Shown: piece after piece, positions 18,947 to 28,074 of the stretch
Position numbering within the stretch: the first letter of the stretch is position 1
Layout: the number at the start of each line of letters is the position of its first letter
Assembly (NCBI GenBank): GCA_963677935.2
Contig: CAXXEH010000003.1
Span: forward strand, 2,170,001 to 2,234,000
DNA from: JAAFHB01 sp963677935
GTDB taxonomy: Bacteria; Bacteroidota; Bacteroidia; Bacteroidales; Prolixibacteraceae
Direction of reading: 5' to 3'
Length of the DNA stretch: 64,000 nucleotides
Position numbers and translations under genes: made by a program
Notes under the pieces: generated by a model
The model's database searches: none
Told to the model about the DNA's origin: nothing
What the model saw: the letters and a program-made list of their open reading frames with translations, nothing else

Positions 18947-20230
18947 TTAATCATACTGCTTAAATCGATCATTCTCAGCCCATAATCCCTGGGCTGGTTT
19001 TGACACGTAAAAAATTTCTTCTCCGTCTGGCATGATATTCTCCCCTTCTTTTAATTGAGAAGGATCGTACCTTTTTATGATTTCGTCATAATCGGTATAA
19101 TTGCAAAAAACCGATTCAATTTCTTCCCTGGATATCTTTTTTGCTGCATAGATAACTCTGAATCTGCTTTCAGGAGAACTGATAATAAGATGGGATACGG
19201 GAGTCAGATTATTGGCAAGGTCAGCATTTTCACTGATGGCAGTTAGCAATTTTTCAACATCCCTGTATCCATATTTTCGAATAATTGAGTCGTTTACAGG
19301 GTCTTCCCCAAAAGTAATGACACCGGGGCAAAGGATAATTAATTCGCCACCATCGGCTACAGCCATTCTTGTTCTGAATATTGCTTTATTCCCGACCCAC
19401 GTCGATTTGAATTCATCCGGTTCGAGGTAGGCAATCACTTTTTTATACTCCTTTTTTAGAAGCTTAATGTTAATTTGCTGGCATAAAGCAGCTCCCTGCA
19501 AATAGCACGCTTCATCATCCCCGGCATAAATGCCCCTGGTAACCAACTGTTCATCAGCATCAACACCTCTGACCGTCAATATATAAGAAAAGGGGATATG
19601 ATTTGTGAAATTTCTTCCCATATAATTCAACACTTTTCGGACGGGTGAACTGCTATGCCCCATCAATTTTTCAAGACCATACAAGGCCCCAATAAAGTGA
19701 GTTTTGTCGATGATATCTTTCCCCCCTATACCAATGAATACGTTTTTATTAAAGTTGGCAATTCCCACCAACTCGTGAGGAACCAGTTGTCCAACTGAAA
19801 TAATCTGGTCCCACTTTCCTTCCACTACCGTTTTATTGATATCGCAATGTACAGCGAAATCAACAAGTCCATCTGTAAGCTCACGGATGATTTCAGCGGG
19901 GATGGTGCCAATTCTCAACACATCATTATTCCAGTCATGTCGTTTAAAGATCTCATGAGGGATTCCGGGATACATCATGTCCAATTCTTCGGCTGTCATA
20001 GGAAGATGCGTTCCAAGCGTTGGCATTATTTCGATATAGGAGCTCTCTTTTAATTTTTGATAGAGCATACAAGTTATCTCGCCTGCATACGAATGAAATC
20101 GTGTAAAATCAGGAGGAAGAATCAAAACTCTGTTTAAAGCGCCTAATTTCATCAGCATATCATCAATCATCCCGGAGATACGACTGCTGTCCAGGGTCAA
20201 ATCTGCTGCTCCTTCGGAAAAGAATATCAT
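18947..20230 (-). CDS. LarA-type nickel-pincer-dependent racemase/epimerase
   Basis: 427 residues. The family pattern is complete: DFTR (Asp41, Arg44), GTH with His75, His152 in PHELVG, Lys162 ten residues later and His178. The His-Lys-His spacing equals that of lactate racemase LarA (His174, Lys184, His200), where the lysine holds the nickel-pincer nucleotide and the last His binds nickel. Relatives racemise lactate, malate or phenyllactate or epimerise gluconate. The gene is last in the - strand operon, so a sugar acid or the lactate from deoxy-sugar cleavage is a plausible substrate. The cofactor genes larB, larC and larE are not in the window. Confidence 0.85.
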   Translation of the reverse strand: MIFFSEGAADLTLDSSRISGMIDDMLMKLGALNRVLILPPDFTRFHSYAGEITCMLYQKLKESSYIEIMPTLGTHLPMTAEELDMMYPGIPHEIFKRHDWNNDVLRIGTIPAEIIRELTDGLVDFAVHCDINKTVVEGKWDQIISVGQLVPHELVGIANFNKNVFIGIGGKDIIDKTHFIGALYGLEKLMGHSSSPVRKVLNYMGRNFTNHIPFSYILTVRGVDADEQLVTRGIYAGDDEACYLQGAALCQQINIKLLKKEYKKVIAYLEPDEFKSTWVGNKAIFRTRMAVADGGELIILCPGVITFGEDPVNDSIIRKYGYRDVEKLLTAISENADLANNLTPVSHLIISSPESRFRVIYAAKKISREEIESVFCNYTDYDEIIKRYDPSQLKEGENIMPDGEEIFYVSKPAQGLWAENDRFKQYD

Positions 20231-20299
20231 TTCAGACTTTTTTAAATTTTATTAAAACTAATTACCCAACATTTTAAATATAATATCCTAATAGACAAC

Positions 20300-21016
20300 C
20301 TATTGCATTATCTGGCCTCCGTTGATATCAATTGTGGTCCCCGTTAAATAGGATGCCAGATCTGAAGCTAATACCAGGATGACATTTGCGACTTCATCTG
20401 GTGTACCCATTCTTCCCAAAGGAATAGCCCGCATGTAATTTTCAATCTGTTCCTTTGTGGATTGCTTATGGATTTCCGTATCAATTACTCCCGGAGCCAC
20501 TGCATTCACCCGTATTCCATATTGAGCGCCATTCTTGGCAAATGTCTTTGTCAGACATTCGATGGCTGCCTTACTTGCACTGTAGTGTGCCCCAACAGCA
20601 ATTCCCCCTACTTGTCCTGCCACTGAAGCCAGATTAACGATGGCGCCCGATTTGTTTTTAATCATTATCTCCATCACGGCCTGACTTAGAAAAAAAGTTG
20701 AAGAAAGGTTGATATCCATCACTTTTCTCCATTCATCAAAGGAAATATCCAACAATGGGGTCCTTGGACATACACCCGCATTGTTGACAAGAACGTCAAT
20801 TCTACCCTCCTTCTTTACGATCTCTTTTACAAGTTTTTGAATAAATTTCTGATCAGAGATATCCCCCTGAATGAAATTAGGTCGATCAACAACCTGAATA
20901 TCCGTCTGATATACAATTGCATTATATTCTGCAAATTTTCTGCAAAGGGAACTTCCAATCCCACCTGCTGCTCCTGTAATCAAAACTACCTTTTGACTGA
21001 ATTCAGAAAATACCAT
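20300..21016 (-). CDS. SDR family oxidoreductase
   Basis: 238 residues, classical SDR with TGAAGGIGSS, NNAG at 78-81, Ser131 and YSASK (Tyr145, Lys149). The residue pattern QTDIQ after beta-2 points to NAD+ preference. It lies 55 bases below the second putative glycosidase gene and 69 bases above the LarA-type gene on the - strand, so it belongs to the second operon. It probably oxidises a sugar or hydroxy acid released by the upstream secreted enzymes. Confidence 0.87.
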   Translation of the reverse strand: MVFSEFSQKVVLITGAAGGIGSSLCRKFAEYNAIVYQTDIQVVDRPNFIQGDISDQKFIQKLVKEIVKKEGRIDVLVNNAGVCPRTPLLDISFDEWRKVMDINLSSTFFLSQAVMEIMIKNKSGAIVNLASVAGQVGGIAVGAHYSASKAAIECLTKTFAKNGAQYGIRVNAVAPGVIDTEIHKQSTKEQIENYMRAIPLGRMGTPDEVANVILVLASDLASYLTGTTIDINGGQIMQ

Positions 21017-21071
21017 TTTAAATGTTTTAACTGTTAAATAAATTTTTGTCTTTTAAATTCTTGGCCATAAA

Positions 21072-24026
21072 TCAATTGGTTAGCGGCTTACCCTCACCTA
21101 TAATGGTTACCTGTACACGTGGATTAATCCCTTTGGGCCCATCGCATTTAAATGAGATATTATTGGAACCGGGATGAAGCGTTGGGATTTTCCCTGTTAC
21201 ACTTACCTCTTTGATAAACTCGCCTTTGGATCCGTACAATTTACAATCCGATACAGACCTGAATTCAAGGTACATACCTGATTCCAGACTTACCGGAAAG
21301 GTAATTTTTTCCCCACCGATCGCGACTTCAGGGTTGGTTATTGTGGCAGGAACAAGAGGTAGCGCTTTCACTGGCCCTAAAAGAGTGGTAACTCTCCTCC
21401 CGGCCGGCAGGTTATTATACCATAACTGCAGTTTATCCACTTTATTGAACGACACCGTATGACGATAAGAATCATATACATAAAAACTGGAACTGGAATA
21501 AGGAGCAGGCCAAATATAATTGCTGAAATCGGATGATTCAATTTCAACAAGCTCAAAATACTTCCACCCGGTGAAATCGACTTTAATGAAATGGTCACCC
21601 CGCGCTCCATGTGAAATATAATGAGGGCTTTCGATCCTCAGATTAATTAGCTCCCCATTCCCGTCGCCTTTGACCCAAACGCCCAGCGCCTGATTATTCT
21701 TTAAATCCAACATGGGTTCAAATTTTTTCTCCATTTTTATCCAGGAGGCTTCCTTTTGCGATTTGCCAGTACTGGTAGCTGTAAAAAGAGTGGTTGCTTC
21801 ACCTGTCCCTAACTTCTCTGCTGACTGTTTTAATTCCCCGACTACACCCTCGGCTCTATCTTCACAATTTAATTTCATTTTATCAGAAAAATCGGACAGA
21901 ACAATATTCGCCGGATCATCATAGTTCTTTACCGACATCAAGGCTTCCAATCTGATTTTTACCGGTTGTGTCTCATAACCATTTACAACGGTCCAATTTG
22001 CAGAAGGATGACTATTCCCTGTTACTTTGTGCTTATGATAACTTACAGGCTTAAAGTTCCATCGGCCATCATATGCCTTAAAAAGGGTATACTCCTTGCC
22101 CGGTTGACGAAGCAGTTTGCGGATTGAATCATTAAAATAATTTTTATGACGCAATTCTTCGTATTGCTTAATAATGGCATTCAATCTGTTAAAGGCCGGG
22201 TATTCAGTCAGGGTATTTTTGTCGAATCCACCCAACATCGCAAGTCCCGCATTATTACCGATCATTTTACAGGCCAGATATTCAATATCGTCAGGGAAGG
22301 TTGCCTCAACCTGAGGTGGATTCCACGTCTGATGACCCCACCAGCCCAATTGGAGCGGGAGTAGCAATCCCCCATTTTCGGCTGGAGCCAGCTTATTAAT
22401 CATTGGGGTATTCCCGCGCCACAAACCATGTTCGTATTCGTCCGATTTAATGGAGGCACAATGAATATCGACGAATCGTTTATAACCGCGAACGGGGCGG
22501 TCCCATGCCTGCCATCTTGAACGATAATGCCACCAAAGATGAATCATTGAACTCATCTCCATGCCAACAGGGTGCTTTAAATTTTTTGCTACTTCAATCA
22601 CGAATTTACTTCCGTAATACCAGAAGTTATCTTTTCCGGCCAGGATATCACTACCATCAATGGCATCGAAATATATTCCGTCAAAATTTGCCTGGTCAAC
22701 AATTTCTGCAGTTCTTTTTGCGATCTCATAAAATAAGGGTGTTTCAACACCCGGAACAAACCGGCCAAACATCTCCCTCAGGTGGTAGGCTTTCTCCTGA
22801 GCAGAATAGGAGGAGGCTTTAGTTCCGTTCGTGCCACGTTTGCAACCGGTAAATTTAAAGGGCGGCAATTTTGTTACCCCGGTAAATTCAATCAGCTCTT
22901 TACCAATACGAATTGTAACACTGTTCCGCTCAAAAAATCCTGTGATCATGGAGATTTCAGCAGTTGATTCCTTCACAACTATTGCACTATCGGTTGATCC
23001 AACCGGCTCAGCGAGCGTAAAGGCATTGAAGTACCCAAGATCCTCCCGGGGAACAGGGGTAACATATTTCGAATTCTTATCTATAAAAAAGGCATAGCTA
23101 TGAAATATGGAGGAGATTCCTGCATCATGAAGCGTTTTGTTGATCTGTTTGTAACTGTTCCATCCATCGGGCCACTTTTTTGCATCCAATTCGAAATCTC
23201 CGAATTTAAAAAAATTACCCCCTCCATGATTATCGATCTGGGTAAATCCCAGATTTTTACACATGGCAATCCACTCTCCCACCGTCTCCCCGGTAAGTGT
23301 ACCAAAGTTCATCAGATACGAACCATGCCCCTCTTTTGATTGTTGCGCCCAGGCGCCCCCGGTATCGGAATATGGAATATCCTTTGCATTTTTCATCACA
23401 TCGCGGATCACTGGCAATATATTCTTTGGGGGTACACCAAGAAGGGTAATCTGTGCCCCTTTCATCCCAAAACGTTGGTAACATGTTGCCCACAGATAGG
23501 TTTGCAATGCCGGAAGCTGGCGAACATGAGTCTGCAAATTCATCGATAGTACGCAAGCGGCAAATGACTCATAGGGCATTCCCTCCAGTTTAAGCGGCAC
23601 GTTGACAAAGGTGAGCGATTCGGCTACTCCATCCACGCCAATCACCTCCATGACGACCTGATCTTTCGCCTTTTTAATCCGGATTTCAGCCGTCACACCG
23701 GCATCCTTAAATTCAAGCTTAAGGAGATCACCGCTTATTGACACAGCATTTACCGGAAAATCCTTTCCACCTCTCGACACATAAGCACAACGGGAAGCTG
23801 TTGAGGTTTTTAAATAGTTGATCCCGGTCGTCTTGTCGGTAAAACCAAGGTTCATACCGTTACCCGCTATCTCATATCTAAAATCGCTGTTTTCGATAAT
23901 AACTTTCGACTTATCACTTTTTAAATTGACCTGAGCCGAAAATAAATGAGCCTGGGGAGTGAATATTAATCCAAGCCAAAGAATTGCGAGTCTGAAAAGC
24001 CTTCCAATGGGACAATTATTTTCCAT
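21072..24026 (-). CDS. secreted putative glycoside hydrolase, paralog B
   Basis: 984 residues with an N-terminal signal segment (FRLAILWLGLIFTPQAHLFSA). Residues ~35-270 are beta-rich. Residues ~280-620 look like a TIM barrel: TQIDNHGGGNFFKFG, FDGIYFDAIDGS and GMEMSSMIHLWWHYRSRW resemble strand ends bearing catalytic Asp or Glu. The C-terminal region (VWVKGDGNGELINLR, DFTGWKYFELVE) resembles a carbohydrate-binding jelly roll. It is clearly paralogous to the next gene upstream, 15 bases away. I recognise no CAZy family; a new or poorly described one is possible. Confidence 0.75.
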   Translation of the reverse strand: MENNCPIGRLFRLAILWLGLIFTPQAHLFSAQVNLKSDKSKVIIENSDFRYEIAGNGMNLGFTDKTTGINYLKTSTASRCAYVSRGGKDFPVNAVSISGDLLKLEFKDAGVTAEIRIKKAKDQVVMEVIGVDGVAESLTFVNVPLKLEGMPYESFAACVLSMNLQTHVRQLPALQTYLWATCYQRFGMKGAQITLLGVPPKNILPVIRDVMKNAKDIPYSDTGGAWAQQSKEGHGSYLMNFGTLTGETVGEWIAMCKNLGFTQIDNHGGGNFFKFGDFELDAKKWPDGWNSYKQINKTLHDAGISSIFHSYAFFIDKNSKYVTPVPREDLGYFNAFTLAEPVGSTDSAIVVKESTAEISMITGFFERNSVTIRIGKELIEFTGVTKLPPFKFTGCKRGTNGTKASSYSAQEKAYHLREMFGRFVPGVETPLFYEIAKRTAEIVDQANFDGIYFDAIDGSDILAGKDNFWYYGSKFVIEVAKNLKHPVGMEMSSMIHLWWHYRSRWQAWDRPVRGYKRFVDIHCASIKSDEYEHGLWRGNTPMINKLAPAENGGLLLPLQLGWWGHQTWNPPQVEATFPDDIEYLACKMIGNNAGLAMLGGFDKNTLTEYPAFNRLNAIIKQYEELRHKNYFNDSIRKLLRQPGKEYTLFKAYDGRWNFKPVSYHKHKVTGNSHPSANWTVVNGYETQPVKIRLEALMSVKNYDDPANIVLSDFSDKMKLNCEDRAEGVVGELKQSAEKLGTGEATTLFTATSTGKSQKEASWIKMEKKFEPMLDLKNNQALGVWVKGDGNGELINLRIESPHYISHGARGDHFIKVDFTGWKYFELVEIESSDFSNYIWPAPYSSSSFYVYDSYRHTVSFNKVDKLQLWYNNLPAGRRVTTLLGPVKALPLVPATITNPEVAIGGEKITFPVSLESGMYLEFRSVSDCKLYGSKGEFIKEVSVTGKIPTLHPGSNNISFKCDGPKGINPRVQVTIIGEGKPLTN

Positions 24027-24040
24027 AATTTCTCTGCTAA

Positions 24041-26872
24041 TTACTTATTTTTTATCAAAGGTTTACCCTCTCCGATAACGGTTACCTGCACACGTGTATT
24101 AACGGTTTCTGAAGTAGTACACGAAAAGGAGACCTCATTTCGTCCATTAACAAGATCGGGAATCCAGCCATTGGGAATTACCTCTTTAAGCAACTCCCCT
24201 TTTGAACCAAACAACTTGCAATCCGACATTGAACGAAACTCAAGATACATCCCTGACTCCATCCTCACCGGAAAAACGACCTTCTCCCCACCTATTGTAA
24301 CAGCGGGATTTTCGATGGTTGCCATAACCATGGGTATCGCCTTAATCGGGCCCACCACACAATTGACCTCTTTTCCCGCAGGAAGATTATTGTACCATAA
24401 CTGGAGCTTATCAACTTTGTTAAAAAGCACGAGGTTCCGGTAAGAATTGTACAGGTCATCTGCCCCTCCTTTTGACCATGTATAATCGCTGAATTGGGTG
24501 GACTCTATTTCAACGAGCTCGAAATACTTCCAACCCGTAAAATCAATTTTTACAAAATGATCTCCACGTGCTCCATAAGCAAGATGAAGCGGCGACTCAA
24601 TTCTGAAATTAAGCAGTTCTCCGTTGCCGTCACCCTTAATCCATACTCCAATTCCCTGATTTTTGCTAAGATCCAACCAGGGTTCAAATTTCCTTTCCAT
24701 GCTGATCCATGAACCATTACGGGGAGAGACACCCGAACTTTGTGCAGAAAAAATGGCGTCGACTTCTCCAGTTGCTCTGGTTTCGGCAGAACTTTTCAGT
24801 ATGCCGGATACTCCATCTGCTGTACCTGTAATTGAAAATTGATCAGGAACCGAAAAATCCGACAAGATAACATTATCCTTATCAGTATACGATTTGACCG
24901 ACATGAGTGGTTCAATTCGCAACCTGACCGGCTGTGTACCGAATTCATTGTTCACAATCCAGCTGGCAGAGGGGTGATTCATTCCGGTAACTTTATGTTT
25001 TTGAAAGGCTACAGGCTTAAAATTCCACAGGTCGTTCTCCTCTTTAAAAAGGGTAAACTCTTTTCCCGGTTGACGAAGTAATGCACGAATAGTGTCGTTG
25101 AAATAATTCCGGCGTAATAAATCTTCATATTGTTTGATAATGGCATTCAATCGTTTGAAAGCGGGATTTTCATCCAGCGTTTTCTTATCTCCCCCACCTA
25201 ACATGGAAAATCCGGCATTATTTCCAATCATTTTACATCCAAGGTACTCTATATCATCAGTAAAAGTTGGTTCCGTTTGTGGTGGAGCCCAGGTAAAATT
25301 ACCCCACCAACCCAAGTGAAGCGGAAGAAGAAGGCCACCATTGATGGAAGCTGAGTGAAGATCCAAAAAACGCTTATATCCCCGGAGCGGGGTATCCCAG
25401 GCTTGCCAACGGGAACGGTAATGCCAGAAATGGTGATCCATTGCGCTCATCTCCATACCAACTGAACGATTCAGATGCTTTGCTATTTCAAATACAAATT
25501 TAGTGCTGTAATACCAGAAGTTCTCATCCCCGGCAAGGATGGAACTCCCATCGATCGCATCCAGATAGATTCCATCAAAATTGCAATCATTGACCACTTT
25601 CGCAGTATTCCGGGCGATCTCCCTGAATAAATCCTTTTCCGGATCAGGGACAAACAAACCGAACATCTCCTTCAGGTGAAACGCTTTTGTACCTGCTGCA
25701 TAATTGACGGTTTTAGCGCCGTTCACAGCTCTTTTGCAACCGGTAAACTGATATGGGGGGGCCTTTGTCGCACCTTTGAATTCGATCAGTTCATTTCCTA
25801 TCCGAAGTACCCGACTGTTTTGAACAAAGAAACCTGTTGTAGTCGATATATTTTCAGTCGATTCCTTAACAACAATTACAGTGTCTCCCTTACCGATCGG
25901 TTCCGCCAAAGTGAATGTTCTGAAGTAAGCCAGCTCCTCACTGGCCTGAGGCGTAACGTATTTTGATTTTTTGTCAATGAAGAAGGCATAGGTATGAAAA
26001 ATAGAGGAGATCCCTGCATCATGGGACCGCTTATTGATCCGTTTAAAATGATTCCACCCATCGGGCCATTTTTCCGGATTTAATTCGAAACTGCCGAATT
26101 TAAAAAAGTCAGCACCTCCACCATGATTATCAATTTGATTTAGTCCTATATTGGCGCACCTTTCAATCCATTCATCAACCGTTTCTTCCCTAAGCATGCC
26201 AAAATTAAACAGATAAGAGCCCTTGCCCTCCTTCGACAGTTTTGCCCATGCCCCACCCGCCGTAGAATGAGGAACCTGGCTGGCATGGCTCATCACCTCC
26301 CTGATCGTAGGGAGGACATTATCCATCTGAACTCCAAGGAGTGCAATCCTGGAACCTTTCATTCCGAAGCGCTGGTAACAGGTTGCCTTCAGATGGGTCT
26401 GAAGTGCCGGAAGCTGAAAAACACGCGTTTGTAAATTCATGGAAAGAACACACGCACCAAACGACTCGGCAGGAATCCCTTTCAGCGTAAGAGGGACATC
26501 AATAAATGTCAGCGACTCCACAATTCCTTTCACCGAAACAACCTCCATTGAAATCCAATCTTTATAGTTGTCAATCCGTACTACAGCCGTCACTCCTACG
26601 TTGACAAATTGCAACCGAAGGAGACTTCCCTTAAGTGAGACTGAGGTAACGAAATACTCCTTACCGTTCTGCGTCAGTGAAGCGCAATAGGAAGGGACTG
26701 CATTATCGAGATAGTTAATGCCTGATTTTTTATCTGTAAAACTGAGGTTTTTCCCCTGCTCATTTATTAAATATTCAAATTTGTCGTTCTGTAAAACAAT
26801 ATTGGCAGCAGAGAGTGTGCTTACCGACAAAAGCAATAACCCCAACAAAAAAATATTAAAATATCTATTCAC
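24041..26872 (-). CDS. secreted putative glycoside hydrolase, paralog A
   Basis: 943 residues from GTG 26872. The frame is open to a TTG at 26938, but the GTG gives a clean signal peptide (NRYFNIFLLGLLLLSVSTLSA). It is similar to paralog B over its whole length, including LNQIDNHGGGADFFKFG, FDGIYLDAIDGSS and the C-terminal carbohydrate-binding-like part. Compared with paralog B it lacks 24 residues between ASI and NGGLLLP, near the presumed active site. It is the first gene of the - strand operon, below the shared regulatory element. Confidence 0.75.
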   Translation of the reverse strand: MNRYFNIFLLGLLLLSVSTLSAANIVLQNDKFEYLINEQGKNLSFTDKKSGINYLDNAVPSYCASLTQNGKEYFVTSVSLKGSLLRLQFVNVGVTAVVRIDNYKDWISMEVVSVKGIVESLTFIDVPLTLKGIPAESFGACVLSMNLQTRVFQLPALQTHLKATCYQRFGMKGSRIALLGVQMDNVLPTIREVMSHASQVPHSTAGGAWAKLSKEGKGSYLFNFGMLREETVDEWIERCANIGLNQIDNHGGGADFFKFGSFELNPEKWPDGWNHFKRINKRSHDAGISSIFHTYAFFIDKKSKYVTPQASEELAYFRTFTLAEPIGKGDTVIVVKESTENISTTTGFFVQNSRVLRIGNELIEFKGATKAPPYQFTGCKRAVNGAKTVNYAAGTKAFHLKEMFGLFVPDPEKDLFREIARNTAKVVNDCNFDGIYLDAIDGSSILAGDENFWYYSTKFVFEIAKHLNRSVGMEMSAMDHHFWHYRSRWQAWDTPLRGYKRFLDLHSASINGGLLLPLHLGWWGNFTWAPPQTEPTFTDDIEYLGCKMIGNNAGFSMLGGGDKKTLDENPAFKRLNAIIKQYEDLLRRNYFNDTIRALLRQPGKEFTLFKEENDLWNFKPVAFQKHKVTGMNHPSASWIVNNEFGTQPVRLRIEPLMSVKSYTDKDNVILSDFSVPDQFSITGTADGVSGILKSSAETRATGEVDAIFSAQSSGVSPRNGSWISMERKFEPWLDLSKNQGIGVWIKGDGNGELLNFRIESPLHLAYGARGDHFVKIDFTGWKYFELVEIESTQFSDYTWSKGGADDLYNSYRNLVLFNKVDKLQLWYNNLPAGKEVNCVVGPIKAIPMVMATIENPAVTIGGEKVVFPVRMESGMYLEFRSMSDCKLFGSKGELLKEVIPNGWIPDLVNGRNEVSFSCTTSETVNTRVQVTVIGEGKPLIKNK

Positions 26873-26947
26873 TGTATGTTTAGAATTTAGTTTCCACAAT
26901 TGGTCTACCGTGATATTGACTTTACAATTATATTCCAAATAACCACG

Positions 26948-27034
26948 AGTATATAATACTTTTCATTGCATGACTAATACAATCATACATATATTCAATG
27001 AAATATATTGCTTTTTAGTATATTTGTATCATAT
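26948..27034 (-). promoter_or_regulatory. shared ~88-bp operator/promoter element, copy 2
   Basis: This is the partner of 6674-6761, with an exact 26-base match at 26948-26973 (reverse complement). Read on the - strand it ends 75 bases upstream of the glycosidase operon. Read on the + strand it contains the -7 box of the AraC gene. It therefore sits in a divergent promoter region and suits an activator that controls itself and two operons. Confidence 0.75.
27019..27026 (+). promoter_or_regulatory. Bacteroidota -7 box of the AraC gene
   Basis: TATATTTG fits the TAnnTTTG -7 consensus and lies 28 bases before the ATG at 27055. A clear TTTG -33 box at the usual spacing is not seen, as expected for an activator-dependent promoter. 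It falls within the shared element. Confidence 0.6.
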
Positions 27035-27054
27035 ATTACCAAATCAGATTCGAT

Positions 27055-27921
27055 ATGGACATCGTCAAAGCAGCCAGTATCAGAAGAATAAAAGAGCCCG
27101 ACAAATCATTTATTGTGTACCATGAGAAAAATATATTTTCACCATGGCACCAACATCCTGAATATGAACTTGTTCTTATCCTTAAAGGTAAAGGTAAGCG
27201 AATGATCGGCGATCATATCGACAGTTTCGAAGAGAGTGATTTGCTTTTACTTGGACCGTTCGTACCTCATCAATGGTTATGCGATGAATCGTACTATTCT
27301 CCCGAAGAAGGATTTATGGGTGAAGGGATTGTTATTCAATTTGTTCATGACTTTTTAGGTCCACAATTTTTCAATATTCCTGAAAATAAGTATCTAAACA
27401 AAGTACTTCAGGATGCATCAAGAGGCATTAACTTCTCATTACCAACAAGGCAGAAGATCATTCCAATTATGCATCATATTATACATCAATCTAAAACGAA
27501 ACAATTATATACCCTGTTTTCAATCTTTAAAATTCTTTCAAAATGCAAGGATTATAACTTGCTATGCAGTCCCATTTTTATGGAACCTTTTCATCCAATA
27601 GCGAACACTCCGGTACAAAAGGCGTTACAATATATTCTTCAGAATTTTCAAAAAGACGCTAATATTAAAGGGGTACTTGAGTGCACTAAAATGTCCAATA
27701 CTGCCTTTTGCAAGGCATTTAAAAAGAGTTACCGAATGACATTTAAGGAGTACTTATTGAGTATCAGGGTTGGTTATGCGTGTAATTTATTAACCGATGA
27801 CAACCTGAATATTTCTGAAATAGCTTATAAGTCGGGATTTGAGAATATATCCAATTTCAACCGGCGGTTCAAGAAAATTAAAGGTGTTACACCCTCTCAG
27901 TTTATAAAACTACACAAGTAA
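27055..27921 (+). CDS. AraC family transcriptional regulator with N-terminal cupin sensor
   Basis: 288 residues. The N-terminal half is a cupin-like ligand domain (SPWHQHPEYELVLILKGKG, FVPHQW). The C-terminal ~100 residues hold the two helix-turn-helix motifs, including the NISEIAYKSGFENISNFNRRFKKIKGVTPS region. It is divergent from the glycosidase operon and its promoter overlaps the shared element, so it is the best candidate regulator of the 6.9-18.9 and 18.9-26.9 kb operons. The ligand is probably a sugar or sugar acid. Confidence 0.88.
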   Translation: MDIVKAASIRRIKEPDKSFIVYHEKNIFSPWHQHPEYELVLILKGKGKRMIGDHIDSFEESDLLLLGPFVPHQWLCDESYYSPEEGFMGEGIVIQFVHDFLGPQFFNIPENKYLNKVLQDASRGINFSLPTRQKIIPIMHHIIHQSKTKQLYTLFSIFKILSKCKDYNLLCSPIFMEPFHPIANTPVQKALQYILQNFQKDANIKGVLECTKMSNTAFCKAFKKSYRMTFKEYLLSIRVGYACNLLTDDNLNISEIAYKSGFENISNFNRRFKKIKGVTPSQFIKLHK

Positions 27922-28074
27922 TCTATCCATGGTGATGGTTTACAAGATTCGCTCCTTCCAAAAACCTTTCGGGAAATGGTGGAAAAGTCAATCATTCTTA
28001 GTAAAACTAGAATTAAGAAAAATCAACCAGGGAAATTGGCTGGGATTCCCCAGGATTGAAATGACACGAATGGT

